Below are positions 1-6,245 of a stretch of DNA of 10,536 nt, piece by piece. The DNA lies in contig CAZNDM010000019.1 in assembly GCA_964571845.1 (NCBI GenBank), positions 1-10,536 on the forward strand, given 5' to 3'. The position numbers and the translations under genes were made by a program. Position 1 is the stretch's first letter, and every line of letters begins with the position of its first letter. Below the pieces are notes generated by a model. It had not been told where the DNA came from. It saw only the letters and a list, made by a program, of their open reading frames with translations, and did no database searches. The stretch comes from WFZT01 sp964571845. GTDB lineage: Bacteria; Hydrothermota; Hydrothermia; B15-G9; WFZT01.

Positions 1-90
1 ATAAAGGAGGGGGTATGAGAGCGGATCAGGCAGAGAAAAGCGGAATGTGTTTTTTGCCCTCCCCTCAATCCCCTCCCGCAAGCGGGAGGG
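1..90 (+). repeat. Leader-like repeat module, copy A
   Basis: This ~90-bp module recurs at 352-441 with only a few substitutions (offset 351). It recurs more loosely at 727-818 and 8431-8527. It starts with ATAAAGGAGGGGG, passes through GAGAGCGGATC and an AAAAGCGG motif, and ends in TTTTTTGCCCTCCCCTCAAT followed by a hairpin with arms CCCCTCCCGC (70-79) and GCGGGAGGGG (82-91). It is immediately followed by a ~35-bp periodic array. No coding function is visible. By appearance it resembles REP-like intergenic palindromes of the CCCTC..GCAAGC..GAGGG type found in many bacteria. The left part, including any preceding hairpin, lies outside the window. Confidence 0.8.
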
Positions 91-245
91 GAGGTTGTGG
101 ATGGATCCTCACACAAGCGGAAAAGGAGGTGATAGGTGATACCAACACAGAAGTGGGAGGGAGCGGTAGGTATTCTTCTCACGGAAAGCGGAAGGAGATA
201 GTAGTAATGAACATCGCATGCGAGAGGAGGTGTCGTTGAACTTCG
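91..245 (+). repeat. Degenerate ~35-bp periodic array A
   Basis: Units begin with a GAG-type motif at about 91, 126, 161, 195 and 227, so the spacing is 35, 35, 34 and 32. Each unit reads roughly GAGGTTGTGGATGGATCCT, and a variable segment with a purine-rich right arm (GGGAGG, GGAAGGA, GAGAGGA) follows. This is the most decayed of the arrays, and pairing in its units is weak. It was recognised by its spacing and by comparison with arrays B, C and D. Positions 246-317 after it loosely match the tail at 634-703, for example GCAATATCATAATG against GCATACCATAATTG. Confidence 0.5.
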
Positions 246-317
246 CAGGTAGAAAGGAAATCTACATTTCTATCTCCTAAAAGTGCAATATCATAATGTA
301 AGAAGTAATGTCAAACC

Positions 318-351
318 CCTCCCCCACAGCACGCAAGTGCTGTGGGGGAGG
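318..351. repeat. Perfect 15-bp hairpin with GCAA loop
   Basis: The arms at 318-332 and 337-351 are perfectly complementary over 15 bp (CCTCCCCCACAGCAC and its complement). The loop GCAA is a GNRA tetraloop if transcribed. No T tract follows on the plus strand, so a simple intrinsic terminator is unlikely. The hairpin sits directly before leader module B, as the 704-726 hairpin sits before leader module C. Confidence 0.85.
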
Positions 352-441
352 ATAAAGGAGGGGGCATGAGAGCGGATCAGACAGGGAAAAGCGGAATGTG
401 TTTTTTGCCCTCCCCTCAATCCCCTCCCGCAAGCGGGAGGG
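352..441 (+). repeat. Leader-like repeat module, copy B
   Basis: This is nearly identical to positions 1-90, with a handful of substitutions such as T14 to C365. It ends with the hairpin arms 421-430 and 433-442. It is preceded directly by the 15-bp hairpin and followed directly by array B. Confidence 0.85.
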
Positions 442-633
442 GAGGTTGTGTGTGACCCCTCCCACTTCGTGAGAGAGGAGTTTGTGAGTGAATCCTCCTA
501 TTTCGTAAGAGCTTGTGGATGACCCCTCCCATAAAACGGGAGGATAGGTTGTGGGCAAATTCCCCCCATGGCAAAAGGGGGGCGATTTGTGTCATCTTGG
601 TTTGTGAGAGGGGATATTGTGGTAGAAACATCC
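442..633 (+). repeat. ~36-bp hairpin-unit array B
   Basis: Unit starts lie at about 442, 478, 509, 545, 582 and 613, giving spacings of 36, 31, 36, 37 and 31. The first unit begins GAGGTTGTGTGTGACCCCT. Each unit has a conserved ~19-nt start and then a variable segment that often folds, for example CCTCCC..GGGAGG around 525-543. Later units drift but keep the register. Confidence 0.7.
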
Positions 634-703
634 TGGATGGATAGTCGTAAAATACTTCTGCATACCATAATTGAGTTTTTTCTCTCGCAATGAGCTATAA
701 ATT
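592..703 (+). repeat. Shared tail module, copy 1
   Basis: The segment aligns with 8714-8829 in the same orientation. It includes a perfect 29-bp match (647-675 against 8770-8798) that starts GTAAAATACTTCTGCATACC. A T-rich stretch and a GAGCTATAAA motif follow in both copies. It overlaps the last units of array B and ends where the next long hairpin begins. Minus-strand reading frames cross both copies, but they lack ribosome binding sites and differ at many residues, so no protein is called. Confidence 0.8.
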
Positions 704-726
704 CCTCCCCCGCTTCGCGGGGGAGG
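704..726. repeat. Perfect 10-bp hairpin before leader C
   Basis: The arms 704-713 (CCTCCCCCGC) and 717-726 (GCGGGGGAGG) enclose a TTC loop. It lies between the tail module and leader module C, the same position as the 318-351 hairpin before leader B. No T tract follows on the plus strand. Confidence 0.8.
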
Positions 727-818
727 ACTGAGGAGGGGGCAGAAAGAGCAGATCTGACAGGGAAAAGCGGGTGAAGTTTTATTGCCCTCCCCTCAATCCC
801 CTCCCGCAAGCGGGAGGG
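727..818 (+). repeat. Leader-like repeat module, copy C
   Basis: This matches copies A and B through GGAGGGGGC, GAGCAGATCTGACAGGGAAAAGCGG and the TTGCCCTCCCCTCAAT block, with TTTTAT in place of TTTTTT. It ends in hairpin arms 798-807 and 810-819. It is followed by the best-preserved array. Confidence 0.8.
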
Positions 819-1028
819 GAGTTTGCGAGTAACCCCCGCAAGCGGGAGGGGAGTTTGCGAGTGACCCCTCACAAATTGTCGAAGGGGAGTTTGCGAGTGA
901 CCCCTGCCACTTCGTATCAGGGGAGATTGTAAGTGAACCCTCCCACTTCGTAGTAGGAGAGGTTGTGAGTGACTCCTCTCGAGCGGTAGAAGGGAGGCTG
1001 TGGGTTATTCCTCCTGCAGAGCAGGAGG
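819..1028 (+). repeat. 36-bp hairpin-unit array C
   Basis: Unit starts lie at 819, 851, 887, 923, 959 and 994, giving spacings of 32, 36, 36, 36 and 35. The conserved start is GAGTTTGCGAGTGACCCCT or close variants. The segments between carry paired arms that differ between units: CCCCT (865-869) with AGGGG (883-887), CCCCTG (901-906) with CAGGGG (918-923), and CTCC (940-943) with GGAG (956-959). A last 8-bp hairpin uses arms 1010-1017 and 1021-1028 with loop AGA. Because 36 is divisible by three, the minus strand reads as a 12-residue repeat, which I regard as a by-product of the period. This is not a CRISPR array: the variable parts are ~17 nt and self-complementary. Confidence 0.8.
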
Positions 1029-1454
1029 GTGTGTCATTTTCCATTTCTTAGAAAACTCTCTCCCCAGAACGGGAGAAAATGCAAATCCTTGTATTTACAT
1101 ACTTGTTTGGATTTATCCCTGCCACACAGCGATAAAAAGCGGTTGAAAGATCCCTTCTGCAAGCAAGAGAAGCACTGTGAGTGAACCCGTCCCACATTCG
1201 GGGGGTCCAGAACAGCCGAATAGAAGCTCATAAAGTTTCCAATATGCAGGAAATTTTTGTATAAACTGTTTAAGAAGCAGAAAAGCTGGTAATCTCTGCC
1301 CTTTCTCAATATAAAAGTAACACAGTGTCACGGCGCTCTAAATCACATGAGGTGAAAATTAAATGCTCACCAGGGTCTCTCCGGGTTAAGGTACCGATCA
1401 CCAATAAAGTTTTATTAAAATGAGTGATCCCTCTTTGAATTTTCCCCCGGTTTC
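1029..1454. other. Gene-free stretch with decayed repeat units
   Basis: No credible gene is seen. Decayed members of the repeat family are visible: CTCCCCAGAACGGGAG at 1059-1074 is a short hairpin, and 1168-1205 resembles one array unit (CTGTGAGTGAACCCGTCCC). The remaining sequence is AT-richer and leads into the promoter at 1455. Reading frames on the minus strand here have no ribosome binding site or recognisable motif. Confidence 0.6.
1396..1429. promoter_or_regulatory. Interrupted inverted repeat upstream of the promoter
   Basis: The outer arms are GATCAC (1396-1401) and GTGATC (1424-1429). The inner arms are AATAAA (1403-1408) and TTTATT (1411-1416). It ends about 25 bp before the -35 box at 1455, a reasonable place for an operator. 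The right arm (GAGTGATCCCTC) also resembles an array-unit start, so it may be a repeat remnant instead. Confidence 0.35.
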
Positions 1455-1489
1455 TTGACTTGAGATGAGCGTATTTTTATCATTTGAGC
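1455..1489 (+). promoter_or_regulatory. Sigma70-type promoter, likely leaderless start
   Basis: The -35 box TTGACT (1455-1460), a 17-nt spacer and the -10 box TATCAT (1478-1483) each match the consensus at five of six bases. The ATG at 1490 is seven bases past the end of the -10, which is where transcription should begin. No Shine-Dalgarno sequence precedes that ATG. I infer a leaderless message for the binding protein and the HD-GYP gene after it. Confidence 0.65.
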
Positions 1490-2536
1490 ATGTTTTTACT
1501 CGCATTATTTTTGTTTGTTGGGGTGGTTCCGGGTCCCCTGAATTCAGAAGCTATAAGGGTGTTGATCCTGGCTTCCTACAATGAAAATGATCCCTGCGGA
1601 TCAGAGCAGATCAAGGGGATTAAAGAAAAATTTTACGAAATTTATGGGACAGATGCTGTTGAAATACGCACTCTTTACATGAGGGGCAGAAAGGTCAACG
1701 TAACGGATTCCACCCGCAAAGTTGTGGCAGAGCAGTTTTATCAAGCTTTTAAAGAATTCAAACCAAAAGTTGTGTTTCTTGTTGACGATCTGGCGATAGA
1801 TTACATGATTCCTTATCTTCAGTCAGACTCTGCTGATTATATAGTTGTATTTACTGGAATGAATAAAAAACTACTCGATTATCAGAGAAAATACGGGTTC
1901 ATGGAGAGAATAGAAGGGCATACAGCTATTCCAAAGAAAAATATCACCGGAATTATCGAAAAAATATATGCAAAACTTTCGATTAAATATGCACTGAAAC
2001 TATTCCCTGCATCACCGATGGACACCGTTGTCTTTGTTTTTGGACCAGATGTTATATCCCAGATTGTCAAAGAACAGATTTTTCATGAGCTCATTGGTTT
2101 TAACGAAATTCAGGTTAAAGCTATTACGGTTAAAACTTTTGAAGATTTGATCGACACACTGAATTACATAAATTCCAATCCTCACATACCTTTTTACTAT
2201 CCTTTAACCCTCACGATCGACAGTGCAGGAAAATTGATGGATATGAATGATCTTGCACCCTATTACAAAAAGTTTGTTAAAAAGCCGGACATAACTTTAA
2301 ACAAATTTTACTGTTATATGGGATTTTTTGGTGGGGTTAGTCTTGATTTCAAAGCTATGGGTGAGGCTGCTGCCTTGAAAGCGATTGATTACCTCAGAGG
2401 GGAAAAAGACATGCGGAAGTTGCGCGTCGAGGAAGCGAATGTCGTGGAAATCGTTTTCAATATATCTCGGATCAAAGAACTCAGTTTAAAAATTCCATTC
2501 TGGTTTTTCGTAAACTCGAATATTGTAAGTAAATGA
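1490..2536 (+). CDS. ABC_sub_bind-family periplasmic substrate-binding protein
   Basis: The protein has 348 residues from the ATG at 1490. A TTG at 1484 in the same frame would add two residues but lies upstream of the predicted transcription start. The N-terminus is strongly hydrophobic (MFLLALFLFVGVV, then a likely cleavage after NSEA) and looks like a signal peptide, although it lacks the usual basic residues. The mature part starts VLILASYNEND and has the two-lobed type I periplasmic-binding pattern: KPKVVFLVDDLAIDY closes the first strand-helix unit, and MDTVVFVFGPDV opens the second lobe. The C-terminal signature GFFGGVSLDFKAMGEAAALK, followed by a NISRIKELSLKIP-like segment, is typical of the ABC_sub_bind (TrpX-like) family. 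The stop overlaps the ATG of the HD-GYP gene. No permease or ATPase is adjacent, so a sensory rather than transport role is inferred. The ligand is unknown. Confidence 0.8.
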   Translation: MFLLALFLFVGVVPGPLNSEAIRVLILASYNENDPCGSEQIKGIKEKFYEIYGTDAVEIRTLYMRGRKVNVTDSTRKVVAEQFYQAFKEFKPKVVFLVDDLAIDYMIPYLQSDSADYIVVFTGMNKKLLDYQRKYGFMERIEGHTAIPKKNITGIIEKIYAKLSIKYALKLFPASPMDTVVFVFGPDVISQIVKEQIFHELIGFNEIQVKAITVKTFEDLIDTLNYINSNPHIPFYYPLTLTIDSAGKLMDMNDLAPYYKKFVKKPDITLNKFYCYMGFFGGVSLDFKAMGEAAALKAIDYLRGEKDMRKLRVEEANVVEIVFNISRIKELSLKIPFWFFVNSNIVSK

Positions 2537-4668
2537 GAAATTTACTGAAACGCCTATTGAAAATAATATACGGGAAATCATCTGTTCGGGAAATTAAGAA
2601 AAAAAACATAATTGCAGGAATATTTCTGGTCATAATCGTTATTTATGTGGGAAGTTTTGTTTATTACAGAAGGTCGGTTAATAAGATTGAAAACTATTTT
2701 TACACACAATTCGAAGAAAAAGTGTTGTCAGGTCTGTACTCCATCGAGGCAAACCTGAACGAGAATGTAAATCTTTTGATTTACAAATCTTCGACAAATC
2801 TAACACCTGTTCCACAGAGAGTCCCGTCAGCGCTTAATTTCATAGAATCCAAATCAAGAGACATTGTAACAGAGTGCTCTTTCGTGAAAAAAATTCTTTT
2901 CCTCGACTTTAAAGATAGAAAATGTATCAGAATTTACCCTGATAAAAAAGTTTTGAATATACCAAGAGAAATTGTCAGTTTCAAAGGTCTCGCTGTCTCA
3001 ACCAAAAAAATTACGAAAAATCTTTTTTATGTCTATGTTCCAAATACCGAAACAGAAGAAGTGGACAGTTTTATCTGGGGACTCGTTATTGTACCAATAA
3101 GGGCAGAAAGTAAGAGCAAGAAAGGAAAAATTCTCGGCAATATATTTTTCCTTTTTGATGTTAGTGAAATGATCAAGGAGTTTGTTTATGGTAAGAGCCT
3201 AACTCCTGGATTTAGATTTTCTCTTGTTGATAAAAATGAATATGTAGAAGGGGGAGAGTTTGTTAAGGCAATTTCATGGGACAATAAAAAGCTTGTAATC
3301 AAATTTGAACAGACGCCCATGATTGAAAGTAGCTGGAAGCGGTATTCAAACAATACGAAGAATACTTTTTTCATTTACATGATCGTTGTCTGGATTTTGA
3401 TTTTCATCGGTGGCATAATGATCGTTTACCTCACGGACCGTATTCGTGATCTGCACGAGGAAATTACACAGAGAGAAAAAGAAGACAGGAGGAATATGGA
3501 GGCACTCGCCAAGTTGATGAGTGATACAGCGAGTTCCGGTATTTCAAGTTCAAGGTTCGTTGAATCACTAAAAACTGCTTTATCGACAATTGCAGAGCAC
3601 GATGATAGCCTGTCATTTGCGATTTTTGACAGCATTAGCAAGAGGAAACTCTTCGAACATATCAGTAAAGAATCTCAAAAAATTGATTTTCAGAAGTCTT
3701 TTGATTTCCCAGAATCGGGTGATTTCGTGACAACCGAGATAAAAGTTTCACGCGGCGAGATTTACCGGATAATACTTCACGACGAGACCATGCAGGAAAG
3801 TGGTGAGAGGAAAGATTATTATGAATCAGTGTTGAGAATCATTGATCTCGGAGCCGAGGCGCTCGCACAGAGAAATCTGAGGCAGGGGATGGAGCTCAAA
3901 ATGTTCCGCACGATTCTTAAACTCCTTGGCTCAAAAGACCATTACACATGTAACCATTCCCTTTCCATGGCAGCAATTGCCGAGTACATTGCTACACTTC
4001 TGGCAGATAAATACGGCTTCAGCAAGATTGACATCGAGGCTATCAGATATGCTGGATTTCTCCACGACATTGGAAAAATGGGAATCCCCGACGAGATTTT
4101 GAACAAGCAGGGAAAATACACACCGGAAGAGATGGCTATAATGATTAAGCACCCACTGTTTACAGAGATCATGATAGAACCACTTGCAGAGATTTCAGAT
4201 TTCTATGACCGGGTTCTCAACATTGCAATCAGACATCATGAGAGAGGGAACGGTAGCGGATACCCCTATGGGATCATAAGAAGACCGGATGACCCGGCAA
4301 AGCAAAGAGAGTACCTTGATAATTGTTTTAACAAATATCGAAATGATCCTAAAAAGCAGAAAAGAGTTTGTGTGTTCTTTGAACCTATTATGCAGGTACT
4401 TGCAGTTGCTGATGTACTTGATGCGACATTGCGGGATAGACCTTACAAATCAGCGCTAAAGGATGAGGAGATCAAAAAGATCCTCAAGTCCATGAAAGAA
4501 AAGGGTGAGATAGATCCTGAGATCATCGACGAGACAATAAAAAATTTCGATGAGATTAAAAGCATAAGACCAAAACTTGACACGGATGATTGTGAATCCT
4601 TCCCCAGTTTACCAATTGAGATTATGAAAAGATTTTTACCGGGGGACAAAGGAAACTCCGCTTCGTAA
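2533..4668 (+). CDS. Membrane sensor HD-GYP phosphodiesterase
   Basis: The protein has 711 residues. A basic N-terminus precedes membrane segment 1 (about 26-45). An extracytoplasmic sensor region of ~230 residues and membrane segment 2 (about 279-300) come next, then a charged helix (DRIRDLHEEITQREKEDRR). A region of ~110 residues that could be a divergent GAF-like domain leads to the HD-GYP domain at about 465-680. Catalytic and metal-binding signatures are present: H475, H511-D512 in HDIGKMGIPDEIL, H540, H568-H569 in HHERGNGSGYP, and D627 in VADVLDA. HD-GYP proteins hydrolyse cyclic di-GMP or related cyclic dinucleotides at the inner face of the membrane. The loop between GYP and D627 is about 28 residues longer than usual. 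The ATG overlaps the upstream stop (ATGA) with no good ribosome binding site, which indicates translational coupling to the binding protein, its probable sensory partner. Activity is inferred from intact motifs; the substrate is not proven. Confidence 0.88.
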   Translation: MRNLLKRLLKIIYGKSSVREIKKKNIIAGIFLVIIVIYVGSFVYYRRSVNKIENYFYTQFEEKVLSGLYSIEANLNENVNLLIYKSSTNLTPVPQRVPSALNFIESKSRDIVTECSFVKKILFLDFKDRKCIRIYPDKKVLNIPREIVSFKGLAVSTKKITKNLFYVYVPNTETEEVDSFIWGLVIVPIRAESKSKKGKILGNIFFLFDVSEMIKEFVYGKSLTPGFRFSLVDKNEYVEGGEFVKAISWDNKKLVIKFEQTPMIESSWKRYSNNTKNTFFIYMIVVWILIFIGGIMIVYLTDRIRDLHEEITQREKEDRRNMEALAKLMSDTASSGISSSRFVESLKTALSTIAEHDDSLSFAIFDSISKRKLFEHISKESQKIDFQKSFDFPESGDFVTTEIKVSRGEIYRIILHDETMQESGERKDYYESVLRIIDLGAEALAQRNLRQGMELKMFRTILKLLGSKDHYTCNHSLSMAAIAEYIATLLADKYGFSKIDIEAIRYAGFLHDIGKMGIPDEILNKQGKYTPEEMAIMIKHPLFTEIMIEPLAEISDFYDRVLNIAIRHHERGNGSGYPYGIIRRPDDPAKQREYLDNCFNKYRNDPKKQKRVCVFFEPIMQVLAVADVLDATLRDRPYKSALKDEEIKKILKSMKEKGEIDPEIIDETIKNFDEIKSIRPKLDTDDCESFPSLPIEIMKRFLPGDKGNSAS

Positions 4669-4692
4669 TCGTAAATCACTCAACCACCTAAT

Positions 4693-4728
4693 TTGACATA
4701 TAAAGGGGTGGAGAATACAATATTGATT
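4693..4728 (+). promoter_or_regulatory. Near-consensus sigma70 promoter, likely leaderless
   Basis: The -35 is a perfect TTGACA (4693-4698). After a 17-nt spacer comes TACAAT (4716-4721), five of six to consensus. The ATG at 4729 is eight bases past the -10, where transcription should start. The geometry nearly repeats that at 1455-1490. The spacer contains GGAG (4710-4713), but a transcript starting near 4728 would not include it. Confidence 0.7.
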
Positions 4729-5691
4729 ATGAGCTCGCTGATAGCTGCGCTGATAGTATTACTCATTATCGGGGTGGGATACTGGATTTACCAGACATCG
4801 ACAAAGATAGTCGTCGTTGAAAAAGCTGGCCAGGTGTTCACAGCGAGAAAAGTCTATATCCAGCCCAAGGTAATCCTCCCAATTGTGGTGCTTCTCCTTG
4901 CCCTGTTTCTCGTTGTGAGCATCAGGGTTATCCCTGTGGGGCATGCGATGGTAAAGTTTAATGTCGTCACAAAAAAATTCTCCATATCAGGAGAAGGTGT
5001 AACTATCGTCCCCCCATTCATTTACAGAACATACATTTACGATATGAGGCGGCAGGAGTACACGATGTCAGCAAGAAAAGGGGAGGGAAAAAGACCCAAT
5101 ATAGACGATTCTCTATGGTCACCCACGAAAGAGGGCCTTCAGGTGGGAATAGATCTCACCGCATGGTACAGGATCAACCCTGACAGTTTGATCAATGTAC
5201 ACAGAAAGATCGGTCCTGACTACGACGAAAAGGTTATTAGACCGGCAATCAGGTCCGTTGTCAGACATGTAATCTCGGAATATCCAATAATGGATGTTTA
5301 CTCTGCGAAAAGGCGGGAAATTCAAGAAGAGATATCAAAGCGTGTCAAAGAGCTTCTCGAGCCTGACGGCTTTATTATCGAGGAAATTGTGCTCCGGGAT
5401 GTGCATTTCACACCGGATTTTGCAAAAGCAGTGGAGGAAAAGCAGATAGCACAGCAGGAAGCCGAGCGGATGAAGTATGTTCTCCAGAAAGAGGAGCTCG
5501 AAGCTGAAAGAAAGAGGATTGAAGCAGAGGGTAAAGCCCGTGCAATCGAAATTGTATCTAAAAAACTCAAGGAAAATCCTGAGTACATCAAATATCTGTA
5601 TGTTGATAAAATTTCTGACAAAATCAGCGTTATCATCTCGGATCAGGGGACCATCCTTAATCTCGGCGATGTATTAAAAAAGAAGCAATGA
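4729..5691 (+). CDS. SPFH/band-7 (prohibitin-like) membrane protein
   Basis: The protein has 320 residues from the ATG at 4729. In-frame TTG codons at 4693 and 4723 would lengthen it, but the first is the -35 box itself and the second lies before the predicted transcription start. TTG 4723 has GGAG nine bases upstream, so it stays a possibility if transcription starts elsewhere. There are two membrane segments (about 4-22 and 48-65), then an SPFH domain (about 66-245) containing VIPVGHAMVKFN, EGLQVGIDLTAWYRI and IIEEIVLRDVHFTPDFAKAV. A charged coiled coil (EEKQIAQQEAERMKYVLQK onward, rich in Glu, Lys and Arg) and a C-terminal region ending NLGDVLKKKQ complete it. The family forms large ring-like membrane assemblies that organise microdomains or control proteases. 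The stop overlaps the PLD-family ATG, so the two are co-translated. Confidence 0.88.
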   Translation: MSSLIAALIVLLIIGVGYWIYQTSTKIVVVEKAGQVFTARKVYIQPKVILPIVVLLLALFLVVSIRVIPVGHAMVKFNVVTKKFSISGEGVTIVPPFIYRTYIYDMRRQEYTMSARKGEGKRPNIDDSLWSPTKEGLQVGIDLTAWYRINPDSLINVHRKIGPDYDEKVIRPAIRSVVRHVISEYPIMDVYSAKRREIQEEISKRVKELLEPDGFIIEEIVLRDVHFTPDFAKAVEEKQIAQQEAERMKYVLQKEELEAERKRIEAEGKARAIEIVSKKLKENPEYIKYLYVDKISDKISVIISDQGTILNLGDVLKKKQ

Positions 5692-6245
5692 GAAAATATG
5701 CCGTCTTTCTCCTTGCAATTGTCGTCTCCTTTTTGATTCTCTTTTATCTATCAGGCAAAAAAGAGACAGTAACAGGTCCGTGTGAGGCTCGGGCAGTGGT
5801 TGACGACGAGTATTTCAGAGTTGCTATTGACAGAATTTTAAATGCGAGAAAGACCATCGACCTCATGATGTTTGAGCTCGTTTATTATCCAGGAAAGCAT
5901 GGTCCTTCCAATAAACTAATAGAAGCACTTGCCAGTGCAAAAAGAAAGGGTGTAAGGGTGCGCGTATTGCTCGAGGGCGGCGAGAGATTTCTCGGAAAAA
6001 GATTTGCTGAAAAGGTTTTCCGGACTTCGAGATTACTCAAGGATCTTGGAATTGATCACCACTTTGATAGAGATGGTGAAACCATGCACGCCAAGCTGAT
6101 GATCGTTGACTCTCTGTGGATTCTTCTGGGATCCACAAACTGGTCGTACTATAGCCTCACGAAAAATCACGAAGCCAATGTGCTTATCAAATCAAGATCC
6201 CTTGCCCTGGACTTTATCAATTATTTTGAAAAACAATGGCGCTAA
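5688..6245 (+). CDS. Membrane-anchored phospholipase D-family protein, single HKD motif
   Basis: The protein has 185 residues. An uncleaved or signal-like hydrophobic segment at about 4-22 (YAVFLLAIVVSFLILFYL) is followed by a compact PLD-like domain. It starts with YFRVAIDRILNARKTIDLMM and includes the RKGVRVRVLLEG strand. The catalytic HxKxxxxD motif is H134, K136 and D141, and G148-S149-N151 follow. One HKD copy and the short length match the Nuc/PLDc_2 group, in which two subunits form one active site acting on phosphodiesters (DNA or phospholipid). The N-terminal anchor should place the domain outside the cytoplasmic membrane or in the periplasm. The ATG overlaps the SPFH stop (ATGA). 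The stop TAA overlaps the convergent dehydratase stop by four bases. Whether the substrate is nucleic acid or lipid cannot be told from sequence. Confidence 0.85.
   Translation: MRKYAVFLLAIVVSFLILFYLSGKKETVTGPCEARAVVDDEYFRVAIDRILNARKTIDLMMFELVYYPGKHGPSNKLIEALASAKRKGVRVRVLLEGGERFLGKRFAEKVFRTSRLLKDLGIDHHFDRDGETMHAKLMIVDSLWILLGSTNWSYYSLTKNHEANVLIKSRSLALDFINYFEKQWR

Noticed and set aside
318..351. Intrinsic terminator
   Set aside because: The stem is strong but no T tract follows on the plus strand, and no upstream gene exists on either strand that would use it.
819..1028. CRISPR array
   Set aside because: The period is 36 nt in total, the variable part is only about 17 nt and self-complementary, repeats vary among themselves, and no cas genes are nearby.
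277..1331. Several minus-strand reading frames of 70-124 residues across the first repeat cluster
   Set aside because: They are low-complexity readings of the hairpin arrays, with no ribosome binding sites. The 12-residue repeats in them follow from the 36-nt period, and neighbouring frames are equally open.
1331..1454. Riboswitch upstream of the binding-protein/HD-GYP genes (c-di-GMP or T-box)
   Set aside because: No GEMM-type core is seen, and GGTTAAGGTACCG only loosely recalls a T-box sequence. The promoter lies downstream of this region, so it would not be in the transcript.
5322..5636. 104-residue minus-strand frame within the SPFH gene
   Set aside because: It is a shadow of the coiled-coil coding region: Ser/Leu-rich complement of Glu/Lys codons.
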